A model generated the notes under the pieces. The model worked only from the letters and a program-made list of their open reading frames with translations. It did not search any database and was not told where the DNA came from. 64,000 nucleotides of DNA from Metellina segmentata (Eukaryota > Arthropoda > Arachnida > Araneae > Tetragnathidae). Within the stretch, counting starts at the first letter, position 1; each line of letters opens with the position of its first letter. The stretch is from NCBI GenBank assembly GCA_947359465.1, contig OX375873.1, positions 133,936,899 through 134,000,898 of the forward strand, written 5' to 3'. Both the position numbers and the translations under genes were made by a program. Below are positions 10,470 to 22,359 of this stretch, in pieces.

Positions 10470-11000
10470 ACTTCAATACTTCATACTTAATATTTAACTT
10501 ATTACTTAGACTTATTGCTTAGTATTTAACTTATTACTTAGACTTATTGCTTAGTATTTAATTTATTACTTAAACTTATTGCATAAACTTATTGTTTAAA
10601 CTTAATACGTAAACGTATTGCTTAATATTTAACTTATTACTTAGACTTATTGCTTAGTATTTAATTTATTACTTAAACTTATTGCATAAACTTATTGTTT
10701 AAACTTAATACGTAAACGTATTGCTTAATATTTAACTTATTACTTAAACTTATCGCTTAAACTTATTGTTTAAACTTAATACTTAATGCTTAAATTAATC
10801 TTAGTACTTAAATTAATATTAATACCCCTTAAATTAATCTTAATACTTAAATTAATCTTAATAATTAACTTAATACTGTACACTTATACTAATACTTAAT
10901 ACTTAAATTAATCTTAAAACTTAAATTAATCTTAAAACTTAAATTAATCTTAAAACCTTAAATTAATCTTAATACTTATACTATTACTTAATTCCTTATA
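10470..11000. repeat. Low-complexity ACTTA/TTAAT repeat with 102-bp duplication
   Basis: About 500 bp consist of variants of ACTTATTGCTTA, ATTTAACTTATTACTT and TTAAATTAATCTTAATA. A 102-bp block is duplicated (ATTGCATAAACTTATTG at 10579 and 10681). This is a higher-order repeat grown from a short degenerate motif. Confidence 0.8.
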
Positions 11001-12890
11001 ATTTAATATACTTAAAGAATATTATAATATTTCTTTAAAACTTCTAGTAAAATGACATTGAAATATTAAAATGTTAGTTTCTCGATTTAGTTAATTTGTT
11101 TATAAAGTTGAATTTAATAGTGGAGCTTGATGGACCTCTTACTCTATGAACCATTGATGTGTTTAACTTTAATTTGTATGTTCCTTAATTCACATACGGA
11201 CGGATTTCAATCACGGATTACAATTTTTTATAAGTCCACCATTTTGGTGAATTAATTACGAATTTACTGTTGGAGTTTTTGAACTAGTTTTAGAATATAT
11301 GAGAATCACAATATGTATTAACTGTGGATAAGTTTTTATTTAATGTTCTCGGTTTTATTTGGACACTTTTCTTTTACTTTTGAGATTTAAATAACAAAAT
11401 GACAAGATAATCAGTATCTCAAATATTCAAGATCCATATAAAATTTCATTTTAGATGTTTTTAACATCTAACAGAACTAACAATTTCAATGAATGGATTC
11501 GTATAAAAACTTTTTTTTTAATCTGCAATTCTCTTTGTTCTTTGCTTTATCAGACAAACGCATTTAGAATATAAAGATACTTGCTTCAAAAAAATATTTT
11601 TTTTTACTAAAAAGGATTTTTTTTTTGCATTGCTCACATTATTTCTAGTCTTTTATTACTTCAAAGATATCATACTTTCACTGAAGCAGCCAGCTAGCTT
11701 TACACACAACAATCTGGTTGCTCTACTCCCCAAACTTGGGAGTGTTCAGGTATTTGTGAACTACATTTTTTATAAGATCTTCGTTCAGTGTTCAAGCTTT
11801 CTTAACGAAACATTTATATTTGTATATCTATTCTTATTCACACCAATTTTCGTATTTCAATTGAAAATGAATGAAAGAATGGGTCTATTGTGAATAAACG
11901 AGTTTCGAACAATACTACATTGACTATAAGTGGTTCAGTTTTAACTCATTTCATTTGGTTGTCGGGGTATAAATTTGCATAATTGATATTTGCTTCGAGG
12001 TTAGATGCTCAAGTTTAGTTCTGTCCTTGCTGAGTTTCCGTAAACCTGTTTTGGACAAGCATTGAAAATGCATCAAAACATTAATCTTTTGAATTCTGTA
12101 CCAATTGTCTGGTTTATTTGAAATTTAAGATTATCTGTTCCATAACGTGCCAATTTTCCTTGAATGGTCTTATCATATTTAAGAAGCCACAATGACGGAA
12201 GAGCGTCACTATCTTGTTTATTCAAATACATGGAAACGGATGTAAAACAAATTTTCTTGGAACTTATTCTTTTCATTGACTTCTTAAGAATGCAATTGGC
12301 ACATTCAATATTTAGCGAGTGATTTTTTTTAAACCTGCCTAACGAGATTCTAAGAACTGATAGACGAAAACGCAGTAAATAACTCGAATGGAGTAGTAAA
12401 TTGATGAATTCCGTAAATTCAAGAGACAATGCGATGGGGGAAAATGGTGGTTCTGGAACACTGTTTTGCTCGAGAGAGCGGAAAGATCATCCAGATGGGA
12501 TGACGGATATAGTCTTGGTTTCTGAGAATGGCGTTTCCTAGGAGATACATCCGGGCCGCCTTGCTTATAACGACGAAGCAAAATGGCGCAGTGTAAACAG
12601 AACCTTAAGTTGAAACAGAAGATTATTTTGAAAAGAGTCATGGAAAATCATCTAGGAAGCAATGATGGATTTTTCCTTTGCTGTCACAGAGCTTTGCTAC
12701 TGACTTTCAAACTTGAGATTCGATTTTATAAAGTTATTTTGAGCATCTCTAGCTCTTTCAAGTTATTTTCAAAGTTATGCGTAACTATCTCGTCTCCGAA
12801 CAATTTTTTATTCATTTTACTGAAAAATTACCTCGTTTCCGAGGCCTCAAGTCTTAGATAGTTTTCTACATTTACTATAGATTAGCACCA
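11001..12890. other. Intronic DNA, nothing recognised
   Basis: The longest open frames (for example 118 codons on the minus strand at 12073-12429) have no family resemblance, composition shift or splice context. Treated as chance. Confidence 0.4.
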
Positions 12891-13268
12891 CCCCGGAAGC
12901 AGAAAGTGTGCTTAAAACTGCGACGAACGTCGCAGAACAATGTTTCCTTAATTTTATCAATATTTTAGCTAATTTTTTTCAATCATAAGTTACGATGTTC
13001 TACAGTGCAAAACGCGCTCCTTGCCGCAATTTTTTTCTTTTCTAGCTCACTACACCGCCGTATTATCACAACCCAAATTAACGCAAACACTTTATAAATA
13101 ACACATCTTCTATGTCAATGACAAAATATTTAACTTTAAAAGTGATCGACAGAATTTCAAATTCTGAAAGTATGCCTTTGTTTCGAATAAAACAGGTTAA
13201 TTAATTTTGATGTTTTATTACAAACATGTAATACATATTTAGCCGATAATTGTGTTTTGCGTCTGTTT
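12891..13268. repeat. Dispersed repeat R1, shared with 52821-53223
   Basis: Starts CCCCGGAAGCAGAAAGTG, then a short palindrome ACGAACGTCGC. It contains CAGTGCAAAACGCGCTCCTT and TAACACATCTTCTATGTCAA, and ends AGCCGATAATTGTGTTTTGC. The second copy is in the same orientation and is similar throughout. Neither a transposase nor a tRNA head is visible; the family is unknown. Confidence 0.8.
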
Positions 13269-13411
13269 TTGATTTGACTGCAGTTTTCAAAATTCTGACA
13301 AAATGCCTGCATAACAATTGCAATTGCTTAAAGTTGTGTTGCAGAACACTGAATATAATTCTGCACCTGGGAGTACCACTAATGACCAACGGCATAAGTC
13401 GTCGCTCTTAA

Positions 13412-13623
13412 CCCTCCTGGTGGTTGTCTCGACGAGGCATCTTGTTATTAGCAAAACTGACCAGATCTTGATGGACGAGATATCTTGTAATTTGAAAAAA
13501 ACTGTCCAGATCTTGATCTCTTTATCCAAAAATTGGCAATATCTTGATGAAGAGATATCTCGTCATAGGCGAAAATGGTCAGATCTTGATGGATGATATA
13601 TCACGTCGAAACCACTTGAAGGG
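13412..13623. mobile_element. piggyBac-like MITE, well-bounded copy
   Basis: TTAA sits at 13408-13411 and 13624-13627. The left end is CCCTCCTGGTGGTTGTCTCG, the right end GAAACCACTTGAAGGG. The interior has four 43-bp-type units with AGATCTTGAT and GACGAGATATCTCGT. There is no coding capacity. This is the best-preserved pair of ends in the window. Confidence 0.75.
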
Positions 13624-13904
13624 TTAAGAAACTCGAAAGCTTGAAGCGCTTGGTTGCGAATTCAAATCTCTTATGAGACGTGGACTACAAACAGTTCAAA
13701 AATTCCAAATTTCTAGGGGCCCCATTTAACCCATGGGTTTGGGTATCATGGTATCGGTGGGTACTAGAAAGGCCTACTTCTACTTAATCTATAATCTAAG
13801 AATCTATAATCTTTCTTCTAGATTCTTTAATAATGGGATGGTCTTTGATGGCCAATATAAGTTTATATATTGGGCAGGCCTACCGGTGATCTACTGTGTG
13901 GCCT

Positions 13905-13956
13905 ACTGAGATCAGATCTTGATGAACGATATAACTCGGCGAAACCACTTTGAGGG
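13905..13956. repeat. piggyBac-like MITE, 3' fragment
   Basis: It reads AGATCTTGATGAACGATATA then GAAACCACTTTGAGGG, followed by TTAA at 13957-13960. The left end is lost. Confidence 0.55.
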
Positions 13957-13960
13957 TTAA

Positions 13961-15490
13961 GATAGGTTTAGCAGGGTAACAACTGAGCAGGGCCCCACAA
14001 GGGAGCCTTTCTCAGTAGGGACCTATTAAAAGAATTCATAAGTCTTTCTTATAAATTCTTTAAGAATGTGATAATACTTAATTAGTAGAGTGCTGGAAGC
14101 CAATATCAGAATATACAGAATAAGCAAGTCGGTGTATACATAACGTAAGCGACGAAACGTGGTTGAAAGTGGAGAGAGAAAACCTCCCAAGTTCCGAGAA
14201 TGAGGGGAATTCAGCAGTGAAAAGGGATGAAATTCACATTACAACACTTGAAAAGTCGTTTTTTCTCTCTCTACTCCCCAAATAGCCGTTGGTTGCATAC
14301 TTCAATAACATACACGGAGAGAACTCGTCAAGTACTTCACTTCCCTGTAAGTTACGGTAATATCTGATCTGCACTTGAAAGTAAAAAAATGACAATAACA
14401 AAATCTAAGTAAAAAGAAACGTAAGGAATAAAAAAGCTTGAGATCGAGTGGGGGAAAGGTCAAGAAGGAAAAAATTGAATGAAGTGTATAATTTCTTTTC
14501 CAATTCGAATCCATCCCAGGCTCTCTTAATGCTTAGGAAGCGCTTAATTAACTTAAGACAACTATCCAACAAGTGGTTCATTTCATTACATATTACCATT
14601 AGTTTTTTGGCCTGATGGGAGAATTCATAAGTAACTTCACTTCACCTGAAATTTCTTATTCAAATGCCTTACCTTTGGGAGTACTATTCAATTTAAGGAT
14701 TTATAGAATTATAACTTGCTCTTAAAGCTGATGCCCGACTAGTTGCGCCTAAAAATATTTGACAAAAAACTCATAGAATTCTTGTTTGTCTTTCAGGCTG
14801 TTGTAAATAACGTGGATTTAATTTCAAAGAACAATCATAAAGTTTCAAATTCACATTTCCGTTTCTGCATATCGAATTAATAGGAAATGCTTTCAATGAG
14901 TTTCTAGATATTCAATTCTACTTATGTCATCCCATATAAAAGAACAATATCTGCCCCATTTAGGAAACAATCATTGACATATACATATCAATATCATCGA
15001 TCAATTACAAAAATCAATTTGGAAATCGCCCTATCCATGTAAAATTTAAGAATCACATATGGCGTTTGGATTTCGAAGTGTGATGGGCCGAAATTTAGAT
15101 TCCAATTTATTAAAAATCTATTCTCCTGAAGGGCTCTATATATTGGATACTTCAGGAATTTTAGTGCATTTCGTGTTCACATGCTTTATTATTCTGTATG
15201 TACAAAGTCTTTTTTTAACTGTATAATCGTGAGCAAACTTCGTGTTTTTTTTTCTAAATTTCTTAATGTGCAAAACAAAGTTGAAGGTTCATTTCGTACT
15301 ACTCGTCAGTGTATTCAATGTATTTAACCTTTTGAAGTGAAGTGGTTTTAACGCGAAACCCCGCTTTAAAAATTCCCTAAGGCTATTTGTATAATAGTTT
15401 TTCGGGTAACTACACGACTGGTGCACATTAATACCACCATATATTGAACAATAGGTGTCGCAAGTATCGACCAAAATTTTTTCAAATACA
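13961..15490. other. Intronic DNA, nothing recognised
   Basis: No gene or shared repeat seen. Confidence 0.4.
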
Positions 15491-15493
15491 ATA

Positions 15494-15646
15494 ACTTCCT
15501 GGTGGTTGTCTCGACGATGTATCGCGCCATGAGAAAAACTGACCAGATCTTGATCTCGACATCAAGAAATAAGCGATATCTTCATGACGACATATCTCGC
15601 CATGTCAAAATTGATCAAAACTTGATGAACGACGAACCACTTGGAG
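15494..15646. repeat. piggyBac-like MITE, decayed
   Basis: Left end TTCCTGGTGGTTGTCTCGAC, interior ACCAGATCTTGATCTCGACA, right end GAACCACTTGGAGAAA. Both TTAA sites are mutated. Confidence 0.5.
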
Positions 15647-15649
15647 AAA

Positions 15650-16930
15650 AACGGCTAATCGTATAGAAATTTCAGCCGGAACTACACCAAGTTGATTGAA
15701 TAGAAGAGTGCTTGAAAGGACTAAACGTTTCAAATCGAAAGGTTAAGAGTATGCGCTATGCTAATGAACGGAAGACGTTACTCTTGAAGGAAAGTGTGAA
15801 TGAGAGTTACTAATAGGGGCTGGGTGGGAAAGAGTAGAATTCCGGAGTGGTCATAAACCGTTTTCCGGCAGGAAGAGATAGTACTAGTAGACGTACTATT
15901 ACCCATATCAGTGCATTCGAGGAGGTAAAAAAAGTTTCCGCCATCGATATCCAGCTGGGTAGGAAACGGTTATGTGCAATAAAGGCACTATAAACAAACA
16001 GTAGCGTAAAATCTTCTGTTTTGTAACGTAACTTGAGATATTTTTGTGATTAGCTGCGTCAACAAACAATTTTTATTTCTAGATTGAGTCAATCACGAAG
16101 GATGAAGAGATCTGTTTCCGAGATTATTTGAATGGTACTGTAAATGGAGCATTGAACTCCCATCAAACAAAAATAAATGTCTTAATGTCCGGAGCGGAAG
16201 CCGGTATTAAAGGCAGTGTAACTTTGTTGTGGAAAACACCAAAAAAGACAAGAAAGATTTCTACAACAAACGATTCCTAAATAAATGTGGCGTTTCCGAT
16301 ACCTAATAATATCATCAAATATGAAACACTTCCGATGCTTGAGGAATTTCCACGATCAGCCACAATTAAATAGTTTTGAGAGTAGGATAGAATGTGGTCA
16401 AAGAAGTTTAATCTAGCAAAATTTACAATTGCATTGTCTACTCCCCCTGGCATATTAAAAAACTGTGTTATAATCTTTATTCAAAGTTGATACTTTCTGT
16501 TCATGTGGGACCAACCACTTTATTCACCATTGGATCGGGAAAGTTTCAAAGACCTAAAAATCAATATAACTTACGAGAGACATCAAAGGGATAAATTAAT
16601 TCTTCAATTATCTTTAGGAATGATAGTTGGAATCTCAGAATATATAGGACCTTATTTTATTTATTAGACAACAAATTGTCTATCATTTTCGGTTATTGTC
16701 AAGTTCAGGGCTTCCCAGTGTTACACGTTCAGTAGTATGATTGTCAGGATGTTAAACAGTAAACCAACAATTTTGAGTTTAGTTGACCAGCAAGAAACTT
16801 CAAATTCTGCTGTTATGTAGACACAGTTTGCTGAGAAGATTCTGAGAATCTGAGAAAATATACCATAAGTTCAATTATGAATTAAAATTCGTTACTATAT
16901 ACATTTTATATTTGCATATCTTTTCGAAAT
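15650..16930. other. Intronic DNA, nothing recognised
   Basis: No gene or shared repeat seen. Confidence 0.4.
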
Positions 16931-16931
16931 A

Positions 16932-17465
16932 CAGTAAAACCCCGATTATTCGAGCCCCAATTATCCGAGATTACGCTTTAACCGAGCTATCAAATATTTC
17001 TAGGAATTTTTTTGGTCCTACATTTTCCATTTTTAAAACTACCAAAAAAATTCTGAATTTGATCTCATAAACACTCAGGAAAACGAAATCCAACAACACT
17101 ACCCCCTTTACTTTTCATTGTATCACGCACTAAAAGCTATCGAAAATGCTATTGAATATACAGAACAAGAAGAAACGACACCAGCAATCCTGTTAACCTG
17201 AACAAAATGTCGAAACATTTTGATGTAGAAAAACGCCAAAGTAACGTAAAACAAAAAACAATTGAGGACTTTTTTTTAAGTAAGAACTCTAATTATCGTA
17301 ACAATATAATTTGCATGTTGTGTATCTGTATAACTTTTGAATTTGTTAAAATATGCATTTAAACCTACACGATTTATTTTATTTACAATTTTCGCTTCAA
17401 CCGAGTTTTCCGGTTATCCGTGTTAGTCTTGGTTCACATTAACTCGGATAATCGGGACTCTACTG
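16932..17465 (+). mobile_element. pogo/Tigger-like element, internally deleted
   Basis: The ends are CAGTAAAACCCCGATTATTC and the complement of a 3' end TAATCGGGACTCTACTG, with TA on both sides (16930-16931, 17466-17467). The ACCCCGATTATCCGAG-type terminus and TA target are typical of pogo/Tigger elements of the Tc1/mariner superfamily. Subterminal repeats (TTAACCGAGCTATC, CAACCGAGTTTTCC) are also mirrored. Only a C-terminal scrap of coding sequence remains. Confidence 0.85.
17207..17356 (+). pseudogene. pogo transposase C-terminal remnant with PIP-box-like motif
   Basis: The frame starting MSKHFDVEKRQSNV continues KQKTIEDFFLSK. QKTIEDFF fits the PCNA-interacting consensus Qxx(I/L/M)xx(F/Y)(F/Y). 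Pogo-type transposases are known to carry such a motif near the C-terminus. The HTH and DDE domains are deleted. Confidence 0.55.
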
Positions 17466-17624
17466 TATATGTAAAAAATAAACACATTCTTAAAATATAA
17501 CTAGTATTTTGATTAACTGTGATTATGATTATGAAATTAACTGTGTTAATTTTTATAGTAAATACACATTGTTTCTAATTTTTTCATGAAAAAACACATG
17601 CACATTGCCTATTTTAATATGAAT

Positions 17625-17925
17625 TGGGATTAACAACCGGAGGATTGTGAGTTCGAAATTCAGTTCAACCAAAGATTGACATGCACACGGGGTGAAGTGC
17701 ACGTTAAATCTGTCGTGGCTTCTAATGTCTGCACGTTGGCGTGTTGTGGAAGTTCGGAGAGTGGGATTTCAGCTGAGATGTCGCTCTGATCGTGGCACCT
17801 GATCGCACCTGATCGTGGATGACGAAATGTTGTCCTCGAATCTTTCCCTTCGGGATTGATCCCGGACCATCACCAATAGCCCGTTGTGTTGCACCAGTGG
17901 GACGTTAATTCACAACTTACCTAAA
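17625..17925 (+). repeat. SINE-1 copy
   Basis: Begins in head A at TAACAACCGGAGGATTGTGAG and runs to GGGACGTTAATTCACAACTT. It has a short internal duplication (CACCTGATCG twice near 17800). Confidence 0.8.
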
Positions 17926-18684
17926 AAAATAATAAATTGTAAATTTTTTTATAATTTATTAATTATTAATAAAGTAATTAATAAAATAATTGTTTGAATA
18001 AAATTTAATTTCATGATTGATCCTTTCATTTCTTGTATCTTTCAATAATAACGACTATATGAGATACAATTAATGGAAATTGGATCAAAAATGTCAGACG
18101 AACGCAATCGAAAACATCCTGTGAACCAATAGTCTAATTTATTGCATAGGATAAGACAGTTTTTTAATGTTTTTAATTTAATTTGTTTTCTTGTTGGAAA
18201 GCATAAAGTTTCAAAATCACTTCCCAGCTTTCTGTCCATGAGGTCATTCAGTGGCTGGAAATAGCAACCCCGCCTGAATTAAATTCTTCTTTCCCAGGAC
18301 TTCCAGTTCGGGTTTAATTTTACAAGGTTAATTTGCCTGTAATGTGACCAAGTAACTAAATGTACTACAACGACACTTTAGAAGCTGTCAGCATGAGTCC
18401 GTTGATGAGACGCTCATTAGAATAAGGTGGCGTGAGAAAGAAGGTTGATCCGATGAAATTGTCCCTCGGCTTCTTTGATCCAATGAATGTCATTTTATGT
18501 AGCCTCTTTAGTCTGTTCTCAGAAACTTTATGTATTTACCTGCACACCATTGCCATCCTGTCAAATTCTTTCTGGGCCGACACTTCTAATACTAAATTGG
18601 AAACGAAAATATGATAGAAATTCTATGTGTCTTATAACAACTCGGATGTCTTATTATTTTTTCACTGTAAGATTCTCTGGGGTC
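17926..18684. other. Intronic DNA, nothing recognised
   Basis: No gene or shared repeat seen. Confidence 0.4.
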
Positions 18685-18890
18685 GCTTTGACTCATAGTG
18701 TCGCCCACATCTCTCGCAATATGTGAGTTGTAGGCAACGGAGTTTCGATTCCTCCCTGGATGTATTTTTTATCTGTGTCAGAAAAACTTCACGTTTGTAT
18801 GTATGTCCATTACTTGTTTCTGTCCTATTTTTGTTCGCCTCATCTTGGCAAAATATGGCCCTTGAGTCATAAAACCTAACCAAACCAACT
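18685..18890 (+). repeat. SINE-3 copy, near full length
   Basis: Head C (GTGAGTTGTAGGCAACGGAG, TTTCGATTCCTCCCTGG), the body with GTATGTATGTCCATTAC, and the end ATGGCCCTTGAGTCATAAAA are all present. Confidence 0.75.
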
Positions 18891-18904
18891 AAGATTATCT
18901 TTGG

Positions 18905-19052
18905 TCAGAAACTCAGCTCAGGTGATGACCTCGTCATCTGACCGTGGTTCAAAATTACACGGCGTTGTCCTTGGTTCTTCCCCTTTGGGATTGATCCCGG
19001 ACCGTCGCCAATTGTGTTGCTCGAGTGCGACGTTAATTGACTACCTACCTGG
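18905..19052 (+). repeat. SINE-1/2 body, 5'-truncated
   Basis: Starts at CAGCTCAGGTGATGACCTCG and ends CGACGTTAATTGACTACC. The head is missing, as expected of 5' truncation in LINE-driven retroposition. Confidence 0.75.
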
Positions 19053-19173
19053 CTAAAAACTTCTAATTTTGAATAGGGTTGTTGCGAATTATTATCGCTA
19101 TTTTTCAATAGTTCTGGGCAAGGGATATAATTTGTTTTTCCTACTCAGATTTTTATTCCCTCTTGGAGAGAGG

Positions 19174-19482
19174 GAATAAAATCCGTACTAGAGGAACACG
19201 AAGGGCTATTGACAACGGTCCGGAATCAATCTCGTAAGGGAAAGATCCGAGGCAAACATCACGTAATTTTGAACCTCGGTCAGATGACGAGGCTGAGCTG
19301 GCACCCCACTCTCCTAACTTACACACCAACCCAACGTGAGGACTTTCAGCCACGACAGACTTAAGGTGCACCAACCGCCTCTACACCTTATGCTTACAAG
19401 TAGCAATGCACTTACCCGTATTCGAACCAGGAACTTTCCTATCTAGAAAGTAACACCTTCCACCAGACCAGTGGTCAGCTGG
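19174..19482 (-). repeat. SINE-2 (head B) full copy
   Basis: The minus strand runs from head B (GCTGACCACTGGTCTGG..., GGTTCGAATACGGG) through the linker and complete body to the CGTACTAG tail. Confidence 0.85.
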
Positions 19483-19574
19483 AGAACTAGAAAAGTTTTT
19501 AGATAATTAAATCGAATCATTTTACTCAAATCACCGACTGTTCCTTCATCCCATCCTCTCCAAAAATATAATCA

Positions 19575-19659
19575 TTTTACTAAAGACAAGATAATTCGTC
19601 CTTAGTAATATTGATCAGGTTTTGGATGAGATAACTCGTTGAAACACTAGGAGGGTATT
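19575..19659. repeat. piggyBac-like MITE fragment
   Basis: ATAATTCGTCC, ATTGATCAGGTTTTGGATGA and AACACTAGGAGGG are recognisable; the left end and TTAA sites are lost. Confidence 0.4.
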
Positions 19660-21310
19660 ATTCCTCAGATTAAAATGCATTCGGAACAACCACTCTGGTG
19701 TCTATGCTGATTCGTTAGAAGTGCATTGGACGAGAATTCGTAGGTGGGCGACACAAATGCAGTTTGTGTTCGAAGACTCCACTGCAGCCCCCAAACTGTA
19801 GGCGCCACAAGCCCCATGACGCAGAGTTGTGGTCTTTATTAGAGGAAATGCATCCCTGACAGCCAGACGGTACAGAATCCGGGAGGGGCCCTTTCCTGCT
19901 GCTCGAGGAAAAAGAGATGCCACGCGACTGGGAAAGATAAAGAAAAGCAATAGCAATAATTACTCAAGAAGATAGAAAGCAGGCTGTGGTTATTCGGAGT
20001 GAAGTGGTTTTTGTGGGACGATCATTACCAGAGCATTTGGATGCCTGAAGCTGAACAATAAATACACCTTCTTTGTTCCATTAATTATTGACTTCTAAAG
20101 TAAAAGGGACAGTCATTTCAGCATTAAGAATACAAATCATAATGTGTCCGTGTAACTAATGATTACCTTGCCAACAACTCCCTGCTGGAGGTAATACTTT
20201 TAAAAATATTCAGAGCTTCTGGAACGATCTCGCGAAATAGGTGATTTATTTTTATAACTTGGTAAGCTATAATTGTGTTCAAGAAATTTATGGATTGTTA
20301 ATGTGATAAATTATTCATTATCTGAATATTTATTTTTTCCAACTGGATCGTCGTCTTAATCAGTTTAAACTATAATTTGGTGCCTCATTAGTGATTCTAT
20401 TGCACTAACATCTTCAATCTAAATGGACCTTCAATTCAAGAAACATTCGCTTTATTTAGAAACCGGATAACGAAAATTCGTGTACATCAGTTAAGAAACT
20501 GGTATTTGAAGAAAAAAATTGAAACAAGAAAATTATATATTATCTATAGAAGTAGAAATAGACAAACCATCCCATATGAAAAACTTTGCCTTCAAATGAA
20601 ACAACAATTTAACAAAATGATTTCTACAAAATGTGAGCAAGTTCGTTAATGATGAATGGCATTTTTTTTAAATCGACAATGCTGAACTTCCTTTAACATT
20701 TTAACCTTGACAAGACTTCCCAAAGGTACTATTGATTATTCAACTACTAAGATCACAGTGAAGGGCATTATGAATAAATGTGCTCCTTACGGCATTCTTA
20801 AAGAACACATATAGTTATCAAATGGCGCCACGAACAAGGAAATTGTTGTTCTGTCGCGTCCTTTACAAGGATGTAGTTTCGTAGTCACCAGAGGGTGTGG
20901 GGGTGGAGAAGCAATTACCTCCTTTTGACATAAAAAGGCACAGTGAAATTATATCTAGTTTCATGTCTGATGAATTCAATAAGCATCGACTCGGGTTTCT
21001 TTCACTTAGGAGTTTCCGTTGTACCCCTTGTCACCCATTGAATCTACCTTTCAGAAAAGTTGGAATGTAGCTTTGGTAAAGTGGTTATTATGAAGTTCAT
21101 ACGGGGGTTTCTAAATTCGTCTCATTGAGAATTGTTAAATGTCGAAGTTCTGCCTGCAAAGTGAAAACAAAACTTAATGAATGAATATTAAATTGTTCGT
21201 AAACAAGTATTGAAATATAAGTTCTGCACCGCTATTGACATATTATGATTCGTTGAAATGGAGTTTGACATGAGAACAAATGCTTTAGATACCATTCATA
21301 CTCGTGCTTC
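19660..21310. other. Intronic DNA, nothing recognised
   Basis: No gene or shared repeat seen. Confidence 0.4.
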
Positions 21311-21314
21311 CCTT

Positions 21315-21432
21315 TAGAATTTAAGGAACATAATTTGAGCCTTACGAAAAGAACTTCTCTTCAGTACTTAAGGAACATAATTAATTTGAGCCTTACAAAA
21401 AGAAATTCCCTTCAGAATTTAAGGTACTTAAA
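21315..21432 (+). repeat. Short tandem repeat, about 47-51 bp unit
   Basis: CTTTAGAATTTAAGGAACAT and AATTTGAGCCTTAC...AAAGAA recur at 21321, 21368 and 21419, the last unit incomplete. Confidence 0.7.
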
Positions 21433-22112
21433 AATTCCTCAGATAACTTTGCATGTTTTGTCACAATTCAGATTATTTTCTATCCAATCTCACTACATGA
21501 CACTTTTTAATCATTTGCAGGTGAGTTAAATAGACTAAACTCAACTTGATTAGGACGAAATCTTTTTAATTCATTTGATTTATAGCTCATATCTGTATAA
21601 AATAAGTCTGCACATTTTTATTCGTCTCAGTGGTTTTCAACGTGATTGGGGTGTATCCATTTCAGTGTAGCTTCTGATTTATATTTAGGTTATGTACTAT
21701 TTATTCGTCTCTGTAGCGTTCTATTTGATCGCATTGTGATCCTTTCATTCCTTGTTGTAATCTATACATGTTGTAATCTATACTTCCACTACATGTTATT
21801 ACTTGGTATAAGTACGAAGCCTATCAGCCTGTGAGACTTCAGGCCCTCATGGACCAGCTCAGGATGGCATATAAGCTGACTTGAGGGACAGCTCAGAAAC
21901 GGGAGATGAGTTCAGGCAAGGCTGCATTCAAAGCACACAGAGAAATGTTTGCAAACCAATTCGATCTGTCTTGTATTCAAGTGTCTACTTCGAAGTCCAC
22001 AGAGATGAGTCTGATCTTTAATGCTGTCCACTTTACCCATAGAGGCACCACGGACTGACTACAGGCATACCAAATACTAATTAAATGCGAACGACTAAAG
22101 TACGAACAAATT
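21433..22112. other. Intronic DNA, nothing recognised
   Basis: No gene or shared repeat seen. Confidence 0.4.
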
Positions 22113-22358
22113 AGGTAGATAGTTAATTAACGTAACGTGCTAATGGCAAGTTTCCAGGACCAATCCCGAAGGGAAATATACGAGGTCACCTCGTAAATTC
22201 AAACCACTGTCAGATGACGAGGTCAACACCTGAGCTGGCACCCTACTCTCCACGCCAGCGTGAGGACATTTTAGGCCACGACATATTTCTAGCCTCCGCG
22301 TACACGACTAGCACTCTTTGGTTGCTAATCCGTCACTACAAACTGAGCTAGCGCTCCA
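22113..22358 (-). repeat. SINE-1 copy
   Basis: The minus strand begins in head A (GAGCGCTAGCTCAGTTTGTA, GGATTAGCAACCAAAG) and ends TTAATTAACTATCTAC. Confidence 0.75.
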
Positions 22359-22359
22359 T

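Noticed and set aside
12073..12429. 118-codon minus-strand frame
   Set aside because: No recognisable domain, AT-driven composition, no splice or codon bias like the MMP exons.
18385..18425. Possible hammerhead ribozyme core near GTTGATGAGACGC
   Set aside because: The conserved CUGAUGA and GAAA blocks are not both present with proper stems.
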